Source: CAYXSX01 sp964467925 (GTDB lineage Bacteria; Pseudomonadota; Alphaproteobacteria; Micavibrionales; Micavibrionaceae). Taken from it: a stretch of DNA of 64,000 bases. The notes beneath the pieces were generated by a model that saw only the letters and a program-made list of their open reading frames with translations, did no database searches and was not told the origin of the DNA. The first letter of the stretch is position 1; every line of letters begins with the position of its first letter. The position numbers and the translations under genes were made by a program. Where the stretch lies: NCBI GenBank assembly GCA_964467925.1, contig CAYXSX010000008.1:5353-69352 (forward strand), written 5' to 3'. Below are positions 42,669 to 52,232 of the stretch, piece by piece.

Positions 42669-43544
42669 ATGAAAAAGGATGTTCTGCCTAAAAAATCCGA
42701 TGGAATTAAGCGTATCCTTGTGATCGGAGAATCGGATTCTCTGGGTGCGACCGGCATACAGGGCGACACCAAAACCATCATGGCCCTGGGGGGGCACGCC
42801 ATGACGGCCATAACCGCGCTTACCACGCACAAAGCCCATGAAATTTTATCCATCAAGGATATTACGCCCGCGCTGGTGGTGGAGCAGATCAAGTCGGTTT
42901 TACAGGACGTCAGGGTGGATGGAGTAAAAATCGGATTCCTGCGCAATAAAGAAGTCATTAAGCTCGTGGCGCATGTTCTTGAGGATTTAAAAGCGCATAA
43001 AATTCCGGTTGTCGTTGATCCGTGCATCGTTTCACGTTCAGGAAAACTTCTGATGGACAACGAGGATATAGCGGCGCTGAAGCGCGATATATATATTCAT
43101 ACAACCGCTCTGACTCCAAACCTGACGGAAGCGGAAGCACTGGGCGTGATGAACATTCTTCATATCGACGATATGCGCCATGCAGCGGACATGATGCGCA
43201 CGTTGGGTGTTGAAAACGTCGTTTTAAAAGGCCGTCAACTTGAAGGTGATCGGGAATTATATTTCGTGGCCGCGGTCGACGGGGAGCGGATTTTTGAACA
43301 GGAAACGGTGAAAACACCTCACACACTGGGCGCAGGAAACGTTCTGTCTTCCTCGCTTACTGTATATCTGGCGCGCGGAATGAACATTTTCGACGCCTTT
43401 AGCGAGGCACTTACCTTCCTGCACCAGACGATGATCAACACGGACGGTTTCGGTATGGAAATCGGACCTGTTAACCTGAGTTTTAGCACAGGCGCTATAA
43501 AAGAAAAGCCAAGCCTAACCAACCTAAGCCGGGTAGCGTCCTAA
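42669..43544 (+). CDS. ThiD-like (hydroxymethylpyrimidine kinase family) protein with altered active site
   Basis: About 291 residues from ATG 42669; a GTG at 42654 is an alternative that overlaps the cheR stop. The ribokinase-like fold is clear: VIGESDSLGATGIQGDTKTI, MALGGHAMTAITALTTH and PVVVDPCIVSRSGKLLMDNED resemble ThiD. The family's N-terminal SDSxGGAG pattern is changed to SDSLGATG, and the catalytic GTGC/GTGD loop is GAGNVLSS. It may be inactive or have a new substrate. It is attached to the che operon; a TPP riboswitch lies about 180 bp beyond it on the other strand. Confidence 0.85.
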   Translation: MKKDVLPKKSDGIKRILVIGESDSLGATGIQGDTKTIMALGGHAMTAITALTTHKAHEILSIKDITPALVVEQIKSVLQDVRVDGVKIGFLRNKEVIKLVAHVLEDLKAHKIPVVVDPCIVSRSGKLLMDNEDIAALKRDIYIHTTALTPNLTEAEALGVMNILHIDDMRHAADMMRTLGVENVVLKGRQLEGDRELYFVAAVDGERIFEQETVKTPHTLGAGNVLSSSLTVYLARGMNIFDAFSEALTFLHQTMINTDGFGMEIGPVNLSFSTGAIKEKPSLTNLSRVAS

Positions 43545-43935
43545 AAAGAAAAAGTAAAAGTAAAATACTTTCTCTACTAATAGGATTCTCAAACAGAGAA
43601 TAATCACCATCGAAAGAAATTTTAAAATTTATCAAATTTAGATCACAATTGAGTGATTCTTAAAAAGTAATTAGAGACTGGTTTGCTGTAATAGAAATAA
43701 GGCCAGATCTCCCCTATATAGACTCTATTTCGCCAGTATTACCCGGTTCAGGTTCTAAGAGTGTTTCTCAGTCATTTATAAAAAACGACATCCCTGCTGC
43801 ATTAAGCCAATGAGTGAGAACGATGGTAGTTCCGAAAATTTAATGAAATTTCCCCCATAAGTCGTAGGTTTGAAATAGCAATTTCCAAACCTATATCATT
43901 ACCCTGTCAACAAGCTGATATAAGGAGCAAAATCA
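43545..43935. other. 391-bp intergenic region between the ThiD-like and pirin genes
   Basis: AT-rich, no gene seen. It contains an A-rich (GTAAAA)-like run at 43544-43567, the reverse-strand TPP aptamer (43722-43800) and the pirin ribosome-binding site (ATAAGGAGCAAAATCA). Confidence 0.8.
43722..43800 (-). ncRNA. TPP (THI-box) riboswitch-like aptamer, degenerate, orphan
   Basis: On the minus strand the conserved order of the thiamin pyrophosphate aptamer is present: GGGATGTC, GACTGAGA, TTAGAACCTGAACCGGGTA with TAATACTGGCG. The GTC/GAC helix (P3), the CUGAGA pyrimidine-binding core and the CCGGGTAATACTGG hairpin (P5) fit; the usual P2 (GGGG/CCC) and the GCGNAGGGA end are weak (GCGAAATAGAG). 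CACTCT and AGAGT(C) could pair in compensation. No coding region lies downstream on this strand before the ThiD-like gene, which it opposes. Confidence 0.7.
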
Positions 43936-44637
43936 GTGATTACAGTATATCCATTAGAAACATTAGGCCGTGCGAATCTAGGCTGGCTGAACGCGAAATA
44001 TCACTTCAGCTTTGCGGAGTATAACAACCCGCGCCGGGTGAATTTCGGCAAACTGCGTGTGATTAACGACGATACCGTCAAGGCGGGCAGTGGGTTCGAT
44101 ATGCATCAGCACCGTGATATGGAGATTATTACATTCGTTCGCTGCGGCGCGATTACCCACAAGGATTCCCGCGGTAATGAAGGCCGCACGGAAGCCGGAA
44201 ACGTTCAGGTGATGAGCGCAGGAAGCGGTATTTTCCACTCCGAATTTAATTTGGAAAACGAAGATACCACGCTCTACCAGATCTGGATCTACCCCGACAA
44301 AAAAGGTGTAGAGCCACGCTGGGAAAGCGCCGCGTTTTCCAACCGCAAGGCGGAAGGCTCACTCCCGCTTCTCGTCTCCGGTCGTAAAGAGGATAAAGAT
44401 AAAGGCGCGCTGTTTATTCACCAGAATGCCTCAATCTCCGGCGGTCTTGTAGAAGCAGGACGGGAAATCACCCAACCCATCCATGATCAGGCCTATATGC
44501 TGATTTCGGGTGGCGAGATTGAAATCCTTGGCGAAATTTTACGCAAGGGTGACGGCGTGGAAATTACGGATCAGGACTCCGTGACCTTCAAAGCACTGGT
44601 CGATTCCGAAATTATTTTGATCGACGTACCGATATAA
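43936..44637 (+). CDS. Pirin-family protein (YhaK/YhhW type)
   Basis: 233 residues from GTG, with AAGGAGCAAAATCA upstream. Bicupin: FGKLRVINDDTVKAGSGFDMH, metal-site MHQHRDMEIITFV, THKDSRGNEG, VQVMSAGSGIFHSEFN and LYQIWIYPDKKGVEPRWE. Pirins of this type act as quercetinases or redox-sensitive regulators; the role here is unknown. A single-gene unit, closed by a strong terminator. Confidence 0.92.
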   Translation: MITVYPLETLGRANLGWLNAKYHFSFAEYNNPRRVNFGKLRVINDDTVKAGSGFDMHQHRDMEIITFVRCGAITHKDSRGNEGRTEAGNVQVMSAGSGIFHSEFNLENEDTTLYQIWIYPDKKGVEPRWESAAFSNRKAEGSLPLLVSGRKEDKDKGALFIHQNASISGGLVEAGREITQPIHDQAYMLISGGEIEILGEILRKGDGVEITDQDSVTFKALVDSEIILIDVPI

Positions 44638-44642
44638 AAACA

Positions 44643-44673
44643 AAGCAGACACGAAAGTTGTGTCTGCTTTTTT
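44643..44673 (+). terminator. Rho-independent terminator after the pirin gene
   Basis: AAGCAGACAC at 44643-44652 pairs perfectly with GTGTCTGCTT at 44660-44669, followed by a T run. Confidence 0.95.
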
Positions 44674-44723
44674 CTATCCCTTTATTATCATCGGCATGAC
44701 GCAAGGTATTTTCTCCTCTTTTT

Positions 44724-46637
44724 TTACCTTGTGCCTTCCAAGAGGTTTTCAAGTACTTTACGGGCTTCAGACCCTGCATCAACGCCGGAGGCAGGTTCCT
44801 GAGCTTCAGGAGAAGCTTCCTGCTGCTGGGGCTGGAGACCGAGCTTGTCCAGCGCCTTGCCGATCAACTCCTGCTTCTTCTCCTCGATCTTCTCGCCCGC
44901 CTGCTCGCGGATCAGCGCCTGAACGTCTATACCGTAGCGCGGCGCAGAAAAGGGGCCGTTCATGGTAACGGGAAGATGGTCAGCATTAGCGAATTCTGCC
45001 GGCTCATCACCCAATCCGATACGTATCGTATAGTCTACTGTCTTGTTAGCCAGATTAACCACACCCTGACCTAAACCATGGCTCTTGGGACCAATGACCA
45101 CGAAATCGGAATTGCGGAAGACACCGTTTTGACCCTGCATACTTCCTTTCATACTGGTGAAGCGGAAATCCTGCGCCGCGTTTTCATCAAGGCGTTTGGT
45201 TTCAAAAAATGTGATAGCCTGATTGATGCGCTGGGAGAGCTGCCATTGATTGACACTGCCTTCTTCAACCTCGAGAGAGGCGTTACCTCCTAGACGCGAC
45301 AAGATGGCCGGAACGGTATTACCCGCAAAGTTAAGGTCGTAATTCGCTGAGGCAATACCGCTGACATAGGCTTCGCCCATGACGTCCTTCAGCATGTCAC
45401 CGATTCTGATGCCCTGAATGTTCCCCTTCTCAGTACCGCGAAGCACGTTACCGGTGGCATCAATCTGCCCGACCGCCAAGACATTGCCGCCATAAAGGGA
45501 GAGCTTTACGGGATTGAAATTGATTACGCCGTTATTACCGTTCACTCTGGCTTCCATATCGCTCATGGTCAGGCCGAATGCCTTAAGCGTACCGATATTG
45601 ATCGTACCGTCAGCCGAAAGATTACGCAGCATGTCCACGGGAAGCTCAGCAGCTTCGGTCGTGCGAACGACCGTGTTATCCTCGCTCTTCGCTTCAGCCT
45701 TGGAACCCATCGTCGCGATAATGTTATCTATATTGATCGTATCGGCAACCAGCGTGAATTGTGCGTTCTTGCGTGCACCCCAACCAAAAGTTCCTGTCGT
45801 TTCAATAGAAGTATCCTCCCAGTTGATACGTCCCTTCTCGACCTGCGCTTGCTGGGCTTTAAGATCGGCCAAAATGCTGTCACTTTTAGCGCTCACTTTT
45901 ATATTTTGGGATATGTTGGCATTTTGAATGTCAAAATTGCCCGCGAAATTTTTAACCGTCACTTGCGAGATTCCATTGTTGAAAGCAACATCTGCCGTAA
46001 CATTCATATCAATCTGCGCAGCGTCCGTTTTCAAAACAGCGTCCATATCCATGGAAGAGTATCTTGCAAACGCAAAAGAGGACAAAGAGGAATTCAAAGA
46101 ATCCATCGTCACGGTTTTGCCCGTTGCTCTATCCGTATAAACCACGGTCGCTTCTGAAATCTCTATTTGACCTGTACTTAAAGCAAAGCCGGAGCCTTTT
46201 TTTTCATCCGGACTTTGTTCGTTTTGCGCGGCCCCGCCGGAAGGGCTGAACTCCATATTGGTGTGCCCATTAGCAAGACGGATCATGTTGATTTTGGGTT
46301 TCACAGCATGGATGGAATCAAGCTCTACCGCACCGCTAAAAAGGGGAATAATTTTCACGCCTGCGCGCAATTCCTCAATCGCGGCAAATTCACCGCCGCC
46401 GAATTCTGGAGGATTGCCAAGACTGGCCTGACGAACTGTAAAACCGAAAACAGGGAAATAAGTAAGCTCTACAGGCCCGTCCAGCGTAAGCACACGTCCC
46501 GTATTTTCCTGAACGATATTGGCGATTTTTCCCTTGTAGTCATTGGGATCAAGCGTTGCGAGCATAAAAGCAACCGCCGCCCCCGCAATAACCAGTAAAA
46601 TAAACAAACTTGTCAGACCGTAAACAACCCACTTCAT
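44724..46637 (-). CDS. AsmA-family protein
   Basis: 637 residues. An N-terminal membrane anchor (LTSLFILLVIAGAAVAFMLA) is followed by DPNDYKGKIANIVQENTGRVLTLDG, the AsmA N-terminal signature, and a long beta-rich periplasmic region. The C-terminus has FRFTSMKGSMQGQNGVFRN and HGLGQGVVNLANKTVDYTIRI, typical of the AsmA C-terminal domain, and a short helical tail. Such proteins help move phospholipids towards the outer membrane. Convergent with the pirin gene. Confidence 0.9.
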   Translation of the reverse strand: MKWVVYGLTSLFILLVIAGAAVAFMLATLDPNDYKGKIANIVQENTGRVLTLDGPVELTYFPVFGFTVRQASLGNPPEFGGGEFAAIEELRAGVKIIPLFSGAVELDSIHAVKPKINMIRLANGHTNMEFSPSGGAAQNEQSPDEKKGSGFALSTGQIEISEATVVYTDRATGKTVTMDSLNSSLSSFAFARYSSMDMDAVLKTDAAQIDMNVTADVAFNNGISQVTVKNFAGNFDIQNANISQNIKVSAKSDSILADLKAQQAQVEKGRINWEDTSIETTGTFGWGARKNAQFTLVADTINIDNIIATMGSKAEAKSEDNTVVRTTEAAELPVDMLRNLSADGTINIGTLKAFGLTMSDMEARVNGNNGVINFNPVKLSLYGGNVLAVGQIDATGNVLRGTEKGNIQGIRIGDMLKDVMGEAYVSGIASANYDLNFAGNTVPAILSRLGGNASLEVEEGSVNQWQLSQRINQAITFFETKRLDENAAQDFRFTSMKGSMQGQNGVFRNSDFVVIGPKSHGLGQGVVNLANKTVDYTIRIGLGDEPAEFANADHLPVTMNGPFSAPRYGIDVQALIREQAGEKIEEKKQELIGKALDKLGLQPQQQEASPEAQEPASGVDAGSEARKVLENLLEGTR

Positions 46638-46950
46638 AGCGCTAATCCTTTCCTCTTTGATAGTTTCAACACATCCCCTCGATGGAGCCTTAAAGCCGCT
46701 TCAAGCCCGTCATTTTCCATGAAAAGCCGTTACGTCTCCGCGCAATCATCATACGCGCAAACAAATTACCCTGTTTTTAGTTCCCGTGCCTCATAAAAAA
46801 AGCAGGTCGCAAAGCAACTCGTTTTTCTAATGTGGTCTACAAGAAAAAGTTAGTTATCGTAACCGCGGATATTAACCCTAGGCACATCCCATAGCATGCT
46901 TATTCGTATGTATTGATACCCCATTACATATGATTGTCTGCCTCTTAGCT
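46638..46950. other. Intergenic region upstream of the AsmA gene
   Basis: 313 bp. It must hold the AsmA promoter and the end of the next gene, but no convincing hexamers, repeat, RNA or terminator could be identified. Confidence 0.6.
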
Positions 46951-47637
46951 TCATATCGCCCTTGCCTTCTCCAACTCGGTAAGAAGATTACCCTCGACCT
47001 TGGAAAACATATTCTGCAACTCCGCATAGAGTATACCAAGGCTGTGAAAATTCTCTCCGCCTTTTTTCTGAATCTCTTTGGGGTATATTCCAGTTTTTCA
47101 GCACCGCGAGTACAACTTGATAAACATCGGATGCCACAGTTTCTACATTCACGGCTTCGCATATACGTTTGAGATTGTTATAGACATCACCCGGCAGCTT
47201 CCCTTCCACATACGGCACCGGTTCAGAAGTTTTTTCACCAAGTTTTTCCACATCTTTCAGTAAATGTTGAACCCCGTTTCTGACATCAGCAGGACGAATT
47301 TCCCGCGAAGAAAAAAGGCCGGGTACAGGTTCGAGCTCCAAGCCCCTGGCCAGCAAAATTTTAGAAAGAATGGTATGACATTCCCTCACCTTCTGAATCA
47401 CGTGGCGCGGGTGCCGTAAAGCCCTGTCGGGCTGGGCGCTTTCATATATGCTGTTATCAATCAGACCTAGGTTTTCAAGCTGAAGACGAAATTCTTCCGT
47501 TGACTGATACACGTGGGAAGGAGTGATAGTATATGTAATTTGTGGAGTTTGCGCCTTGGAAGGCGATAAAGCCGCCATGATGCCGCACAATATAAAAAAC
47601 GGAAAAAAAAATACAGAAACTTGCCGGACTTGGTCAT
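46951..47637 (-). pseudogene. Unknown secreted protein with two apparent frameshifts
   Basis: The uninterrupted frame 46988-47590 encodes an unrecognised protein (TPQITYTITPSHVYQSTEEF...). Two single-base changes would improve it. One extra T in the nine-T run at about 47603-47611 joins an ATG at 47635-47637 to a proper signal peptide (KSGKFLYFFFPFFILCGIM, then SPSKAQ). Removing one base from the four-G run at 47080-47083 replaces the unlikely end with NIPKEIQKKGGENFHSLGI and an amphipathic tail ending at the TGA 46951-46953. It is either a decaying gene or carries homopolymer errors. Confidence 0.65.
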
Positions 47638-47748
47638 GTTTACCGCTAATCGTTATTATTGAAAATTAGAAACGCAGGGGGCCTTTATAGAATCATATCA
47701 CAACCCCCGGCATTTAAGAACGCTTTAATCCCTTGCTGCTACGGGCAT

Positions 47749-48510
47749 TCAAGGCTTTTCGGCAACGGCGAAAATAGAGGCGCAAAACGTTGGATGTTCC
47801 TTGCCGAGCTCATAACATCCTTCCATAAATTCATCAGAAATAAGATCTCCGCCCATCAGCGCATCGAACTGGAAATTGGCCAGCGGTTTGAAGAATATGC
47901 CGCCGGAATGCTCTATTCCAAGCCCCGCCCGACGCATCACATCGCAAAGTTTATCAAGGTGATACATGCGCCGGTGACCCGCATTGAGGTCAGCTTTGCT
48001 AAGGCTTTCGCTGTTTTCAAGAATCCCCATTTTCACCGCGATCAGCCGCGAAGCCGCGCCCGCGTTGGGCACAATAACAAATACACGTCCGCCCGGCGCA
48101 AGAAAGCGGGAAAGATGCGACAGAACACCCACATCGTCATGCACGTGTTCAAGGACATGCGATAGAATGATATTGCCAAATTTTTTATCGGTATCGAATT
48201 CTTCGGCCAGCGTATGAGCGAATTCAATATTGGTGATGTTTTGCGCGGCAGCCTCTTTTTTCGTATGGGCGATAAAATCCGCCGCTCCCTCGATCACGGT
48301 TACGGCATCAAAATGCTGCGCGAAAATAAGTGTTTGTTCCCCATGACCGCAGCCAAGTTGGAGGCAGTTGCCGGGGCGCAGGTAAGGCGAGATTGAGCGC
48401 ATCATGTAATCGCGCATCTTTATATCGAAGGGTGCTTCGGCGTTATAGCTTTGCGAGAATTTATCGAGCGCCGCCCGCTCTTTCGCGCCGTCAAAAGCAT
48501 TTTCAGGCAT
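47749..48510 (-). CDS. Class I SAM-dependent methyltransferase
   Basis: 253 residues. SAM-binding motif LQLGCGHGEQTLIFAQHF (about 50-67), acidic loop TVIEGAADF, and NIILSHVLEHVHDDVGVLSHLSRFL with GGRVFVIVPNAGAASR, a UbiE/glycan-type methyltransferase. Last gene of the six-gene minus-strand cluster starting at 53625. The substrate may be a sugar or sugar-linked group, inferred from context. Confidence 0.88.
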   Translation of the reverse strand: MPENAFDGAKERAALDKFSQSYNAEAPFDIKMRDYMMRSISPYLRPGNCLQLGCGHGEQTLIFAQHFDAVTVIEGAADFIAHTKKEAAAQNITNIEFAHTLAEEFDTDKKFGNIILSHVLEHVHDDVGVLSHLSRFLAPGGRVFVIVPNAGAASRLIAVKMGILENSESLSKADLNAGHRRMYHLDKLCDVMRRAGLGIEHSGGIFFKPLANFQFDALMGGDLISDEFMEGCYELGKEHPTFCASIFAVAEKP

Positions 48511-48518
48511 GTCGTTTC

Positions 48519-49283
48519 CTATCGCATCTTGTAAGACCGGTTTTCCGGTGGTTGATAAAATTCGTTTAAATCGCGCGCGGGACGTGCATCGCGACCGAGC
48601 AGAATTTGAACGAATTCGCTTTGGCTTTTAAGAAAATCCGGCGGCACGGCCGTTAAAAAATCGATGGAGGGTTTTATATAGGGGCGTGAAAAACACAGCG
48701 TCAGCGCGCGGCGAGTCTTGTCGGTTTTGTTATGTCCGGCAGCATGTAAAAGGTTGCTGTCCCACAGAATAATATCACCCGCCTTGCCCGTAAGCTGGAT
48801 GGAGCGGTCATCAAAAATTTCTTTTTCATCGGGGCTAAACACGTTATGCGAGCCTTCCAGCACATGAGTGGCGCCGTTTTCAATGGTAAAATCATCGACC
48901 ATCACCAGCATGTTCATCATCAGGCGCAGATCATAGGTGAAATCACGCACATCGCGGTGGGGGTTGCGCACATATGATTCCTGGCCCGGAAAATTGATAA
49001 CCCCGCCGTAATTATTCAGAATAAAGGGCTTAGCAAAATAGCGGGAAATATAATCATAGAGCGGAAGATCGGCTAGAAATTCGTCAAGAGCGTCTTCAAA
49101 ACCCAGAACGCAGTGCACGATACCGCCCAGATTGCCGGCCACGCCGTTTTTAATCTGAAGCTCGCGCTGTGTGTCATACACCTTATCCAGCGAGGTGCGG
49201 ATGGCATCTATGCGCGCGGGCGGCAAAGCGGCGTCGAATTTGGCCCACCCCTTTTCTTTTATTCTTTGATCAAAATCTTCCAT
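48519..49283 (-). CDS. Phytanoyl-CoA dioxygenase (PhyH) family protein
   Basis: 254 residues from ATG 49281-49283 (an upstream extension overlaps the next gene). A Fe(II)/2-oxoglutarate oxygenase: HxD in NPHRDVRDFTYDLRLMMNML, ENGATHVLEGSHNVF, distal His in DIILWDSNLLHAAGHNKTD and the 2OG Arg in TRRALTLCFSRP. PhyH enzymes hydroxylate small molecules or sugar-lipid components; the substrate is unknown. 4 bp after the GT41-like gene. Confidence 0.88.
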   Translation of the reverse strand: MEDFDQRIKEKGWAKFDAALPPARIDAIRTSLDKVYDTQRELQIKNGVAGNLGGIVHCVLGFEDALDEFLADLPLYDYISRYFAKPFILNNYGGVINFPGQESYVRNPHRDVRDFTYDLRLMMNMLVMVDDFTIENGATHVLEGSHNVFSPDEKEIFDDRSIQLTGKAGDIILWDSNLLHAAGHNKTDKTRRALTLCFSRPYIKPSIDFLTAVPPDFLKSQSEFVQILLGRDARPARDLNEFYQPPENRSYKMR

Positions 49284-49287
49284 GATT

Positions 49288-51192
49288 TCACTCTTTTTCC
49301 AGCGGAGGTAATTCAAGGAACAAATCGCCGGAGGCTTTTAATTCATCCTGATTTTTATAGACCTGATTCATAAACGCGCCGAAGCTTTGTCCTTCGTTCT
49401 TTGCAAACAGTTTCTCATAGACCGCCTTGGGGTTAAAGAAATTCCGTTTGCCATTGCGGATATCTTCCGCCAGTTCGAAAAACCGCTTTTTGTATTCTTC
49501 TTCCGTGCTGGTTAGAAATTCCTTCTCCAGATTAACATCCCGCAGCACCACACCCATTGCCTTACTGTGCGGCTCCGGCCCGTCAAGGCTGATGCTCGGC
49601 TTTCCGGCCAACAGCATATCGACCAGCGTATTGGTGTGGCCGAAAGGGAATTGGTTAAGGACGATATCGACCTCCATCAGCCGCTCGAAATAACGCTCAT
49701 AAGGCTGATAGCCGTATATGCGCGCTTTGGGAAATTTTTTAAGAATGAAAAGTTTAAGGGCGAGCGCTTCAATACCCCGGCTGTTGGTCAGAAAGGTAAA
49801 GGTGATGTCGAAGTGCGCTTCGGCGTAAATTTCCTCCAGCACTTTAAAAAATCCGGCGGAGATTTTAGGCACGGCCCCCACAATCCCGACATGAACCTCC
49901 TTTTTCGGCGCGGTGTCCTTGGGCGGTGAAAGATCGAGTTTTTCGATATAGGCGCGGGGGTGGAATTCGAACGGAGACGGATCGGCAATATATTTCCCGC
50001 CGTCAAAAGCGCACTCGTCATAAAGATCCTTTTGCCCGATCACGAAATCGACATGGTTGCTCAATGTTGTGGCAGGATGGCCCAGCGCCATAATCTGCAG
50101 CGGGGCGCAGCGCATATTGGCCAGCATGATATTGTTCATATCCATTCCGGCTGAGGGCATGAAAATCACATCCGGTTTCATGTATTCGATATGCAAGAAC
50201 ATCTGACCCAGATTTTCGAAATCCACCACATAACAGCTTTCGTAATCCCTTTTCACCTCTTCCTCGACCACGCCGCCCGTGAGCATCAAATGAACCTCGA
50301 AATAATCCTTGAGCGTGGCAAGCAACCGCCCCCAGGAACGGTACATTGCATGACTGGAAGAAAATTGCTCGGCGGAAACGAGCATAACGGGTTTTTTACG
50401 TGCGGAAATTTGTGCGGCAGTCGGGATTTTTGCCTTATCAAGACTGCGCATTACAAAAGCGCGGTTACTTTTAAGAAACTTGCGCACAAGGGTATTGATG
50501 CTGCGCTTAATCACATGCTTGTCTTCGTAACCGATATTGCTGATGGCGAAATAGGGAAGGTTCAGCGCGCTGATAATTTCGGGCGCCAGATCGGCCTTCT
50601 GTAGATCGTCACGAAAGGCAAAAAGCTTTATCTTGTTATTTTCCTGATTAGTAAAAAAGTTGAAGGGATGCGCCCAGTAAATACTAAGCGCGGGCGCGCG
50701 GTATTTAACGGCCACACGGCCCAGAACTTTGACGATATCAAGCGAGGTGCCAAGACCGAGCAGAAGGCAGAGCTTTTTCTGTTGATCCGGCGAAAGCTTT
50801 TTATTCCGCGCCAGAAGCTCGCCCACTTGCGCATCGGTGCTTTCCAGACCCATGATGTAAAGCAGAGCATGAATGCGCGCGTGGTTATGCAGCACGGCGT
50901 AATAGCTTTTATCCGAGATCGTGACCTCGTCATTTAAAGCGAGGGTGATAAAAATTTTTCCAAACAGAGAAACAAATTCATGAATTTTTTCGATGCCCTG
51001 AGACGTGGAGGATTCCGCAAAAATCTGATTATTCAGCGGATCGCTTTTGCGGATGCGGTCTATAACATTTGTAAGGTAATTCCAGCACCCGTCCCAATCT
51101 TTTACCGCCAGCATGCCGGATAATTTCTGTTGATCCAGCAAGGTGGAAATATCCGAAGCGGCGAAAAGATCGGCGGAGCGTTGAAGCTGCAT
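49288..51192 (-). CDS. GT41-like (HMW1C/OGT-related) glycosyltransferase
   Basis: 634 residues. The N-terminal half is helical (an AAD-like region as in HMW1C proteins). The GT-B domain has ALGHPATTLSNHVDFVIG and the C-terminal donor-site QFPFGHTNTLVDMLLAGKPSI, both close in pattern to HMW1C and the actinobacillus N-glycosyltransferase, which put glucose on Asn of adhesins in the cytoplasm. Whether it modifies protein is not shown by sequence. Clustered with PLP, acyltransferase and methyltransferase genes. Confidence 0.82.
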   Translation of the reverse strand: MQLQRSADLFAASDISTLLDQQKLSGMLAVKDWDGCWNYLTNVIDRIRKSDPLNNQIFAESSTSQGIEKIHEFVSLFGKIFITLALNDEVTISDKSYYAVLHNHARIHALLYIMGLESTDAQVGELLARNKKLSPDQQKKLCLLLGLGTSLDIVKVLGRVAVKYRAPALSIYWAHPFNFFTNQENNKIKLFAFRDDLQKADLAPEIISALNLPYFAISNIGYEDKHVIKRSINTLVRKFLKSNRAFVMRSLDKAKIPTAAQISARKKPVMLVSAEQFSSSHAMYRSWGRLLATLKDYFEVHLMLTGGVVEEEVKRDYESCYVVDFENLGQMFLHIEYMKPDVIFMPSAGMDMNNIMLANMRCAPLQIMALGHPATTLSNHVDFVIGQKDLYDECAFDGGKYIADPSPFEFHPRAYIEKLDLSPPKDTAPKKEVHVGIVGAVPKISAGFFKVLEEIYAEAHFDITFTFLTNSRGIEALALKLFILKKFPKARIYGYQPYERYFERLMEVDIVLNQFPFGHTNTLVDMLLAGKPSISLDGPEPHSKAMGVVLRDVNLEKEFLTSTEEEYKKRFFELAEDIRNGKRNFFNPKAVYEKLFAKNEGQSFGAFMNQVYKNQDELKASGDLFLELPPLEKE

Positions 51193-51203
51193 AATTTCTT
51201 TCT

Positions 51204-52232
51204 TTATTTCAGGGCAGACAGCGCGTTTTTGAGCGTATCTGCCACAATTTTCATGTCCCGTTCATCATAGCGGTGATCGCAGGGTAAACTAAGCAATTTT
51301 CTTGCCAGATCATGGCTTTGCGGGGATATCTCGGCGGAAGCGGCAGGGTTCGCCCAGTGCCGCGCGCAAAAAACGCCGCCGCGCGCCATGTCAGCGGCGA
51401 TTTCCGCGGCATCCGCGCCCTCCAGAAAAACGGGCACGCAAAAGGGCACATCGCCGAGGGGCAGGATTTTTATTCCCGCCAGTCCCGCCAGATAGCCGCA
51501 AAGCGCGCCGGCATTGCGCTTTCTTGCCTCAGCAAGCGGTAAAAGCGGCAAGTTTTGCAGTATGTTACGACTTTCCTCGGAAATCGAACGCAGGGAAACC
51601 GCCATGCCCGCTTCGGATTTTTGATAGGCGGGATACCAGAGATCGTTATGGCTTTGATCCTTATCCTCATAACGCATACGGGCGGGGTTTTTGCCGGAAG
51701 CACTCGGCGGCGCGTAGTCGGGCGCAAGGATTTCGTCATGATAACTGACCAGCAGCCCGCCATCGGCAACGCCCGCAAGCTTACGCGGAGAATAAACTGT
51801 CCAATCGCCGTAAACGGGCGCATCCGACCAAAGCGCATGACAGCGGTCCTCGACCCATAAAATATCGGGGCGGGATTTGATAAATTCCAGCACATCTGAT
51901 GACGGCGTGCGGCCGAAATAATTCATGGTCAAAACAGCATCGTCCGCCGCCACATGGCGGGAAAGGAATTCGAGATCAACGCCGTGCAGAGGGTCCGCCG
52001 GATAAAATTCGTAAGAAAAACCGGGGGGAGCGGCTTCGGAGCAGATATAGGAAGGAAGCCAGATTTTTTCCGGTTTTTTTTGTGAAAACAAATAAGCAAG
52101 GACGGAGCGGGCATTTTCAAAATCCAGCGCGCAGCTTGCCCCGTTCGTCCAGCGCATCCAAATCGAATCTTGCGTTTCCTCGAGAATATCGAGGTCGAGC
52201 CCAAAAAACCCGCCAATCAGTTTGCGGCTCAT
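51204..52232 (-). CDS. PLP-dependent aminotransferase-like protein
   Basis: 342 residues, fold type I. LDFENARSVLAYLFSQKKPEKIWLPSY, TMNYFGRTPSSDVLEF, ILWVEDRCHALWS and the probable PLP lysine in VYSPRKLAGVADGGLLVSY resemble the DegT family, but the match is distant and the lysine follows PR rather than the usual HK. It overlaps the next gene by 4 bases. It may act on a sugar nucleotide. Confidence 0.72.
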   Translation of the reverse strand: MSRKLIGGFFGLDLDILEETQDSIWMRWTNGASCALDFENARSVLAYLFSQKKPEKIWLPSYICSEAAPPGFSYEFYPADPLHGVDLEFLSRHVAADDAVLTMNYFGRTPSSDVLEFIKSRPDILWVEDRCHALWSDAPVYGDWTVYSPRKLAGVADGGLLVSYHDEILAPDYAPPSASGKNPARMRYEDKDQSHNDLWYPAYQKSEAGMAVSLRSISEESRNILQNLPLLPLAEARKRNAGALCGYLAGLAGIKILPLGDVPFCVPVFLEGADAAEIAADMARGGVFCARHWANPAASAEISPQSHDLARKLLSLPCDHRYDERDMKIVADTLKNALSALK

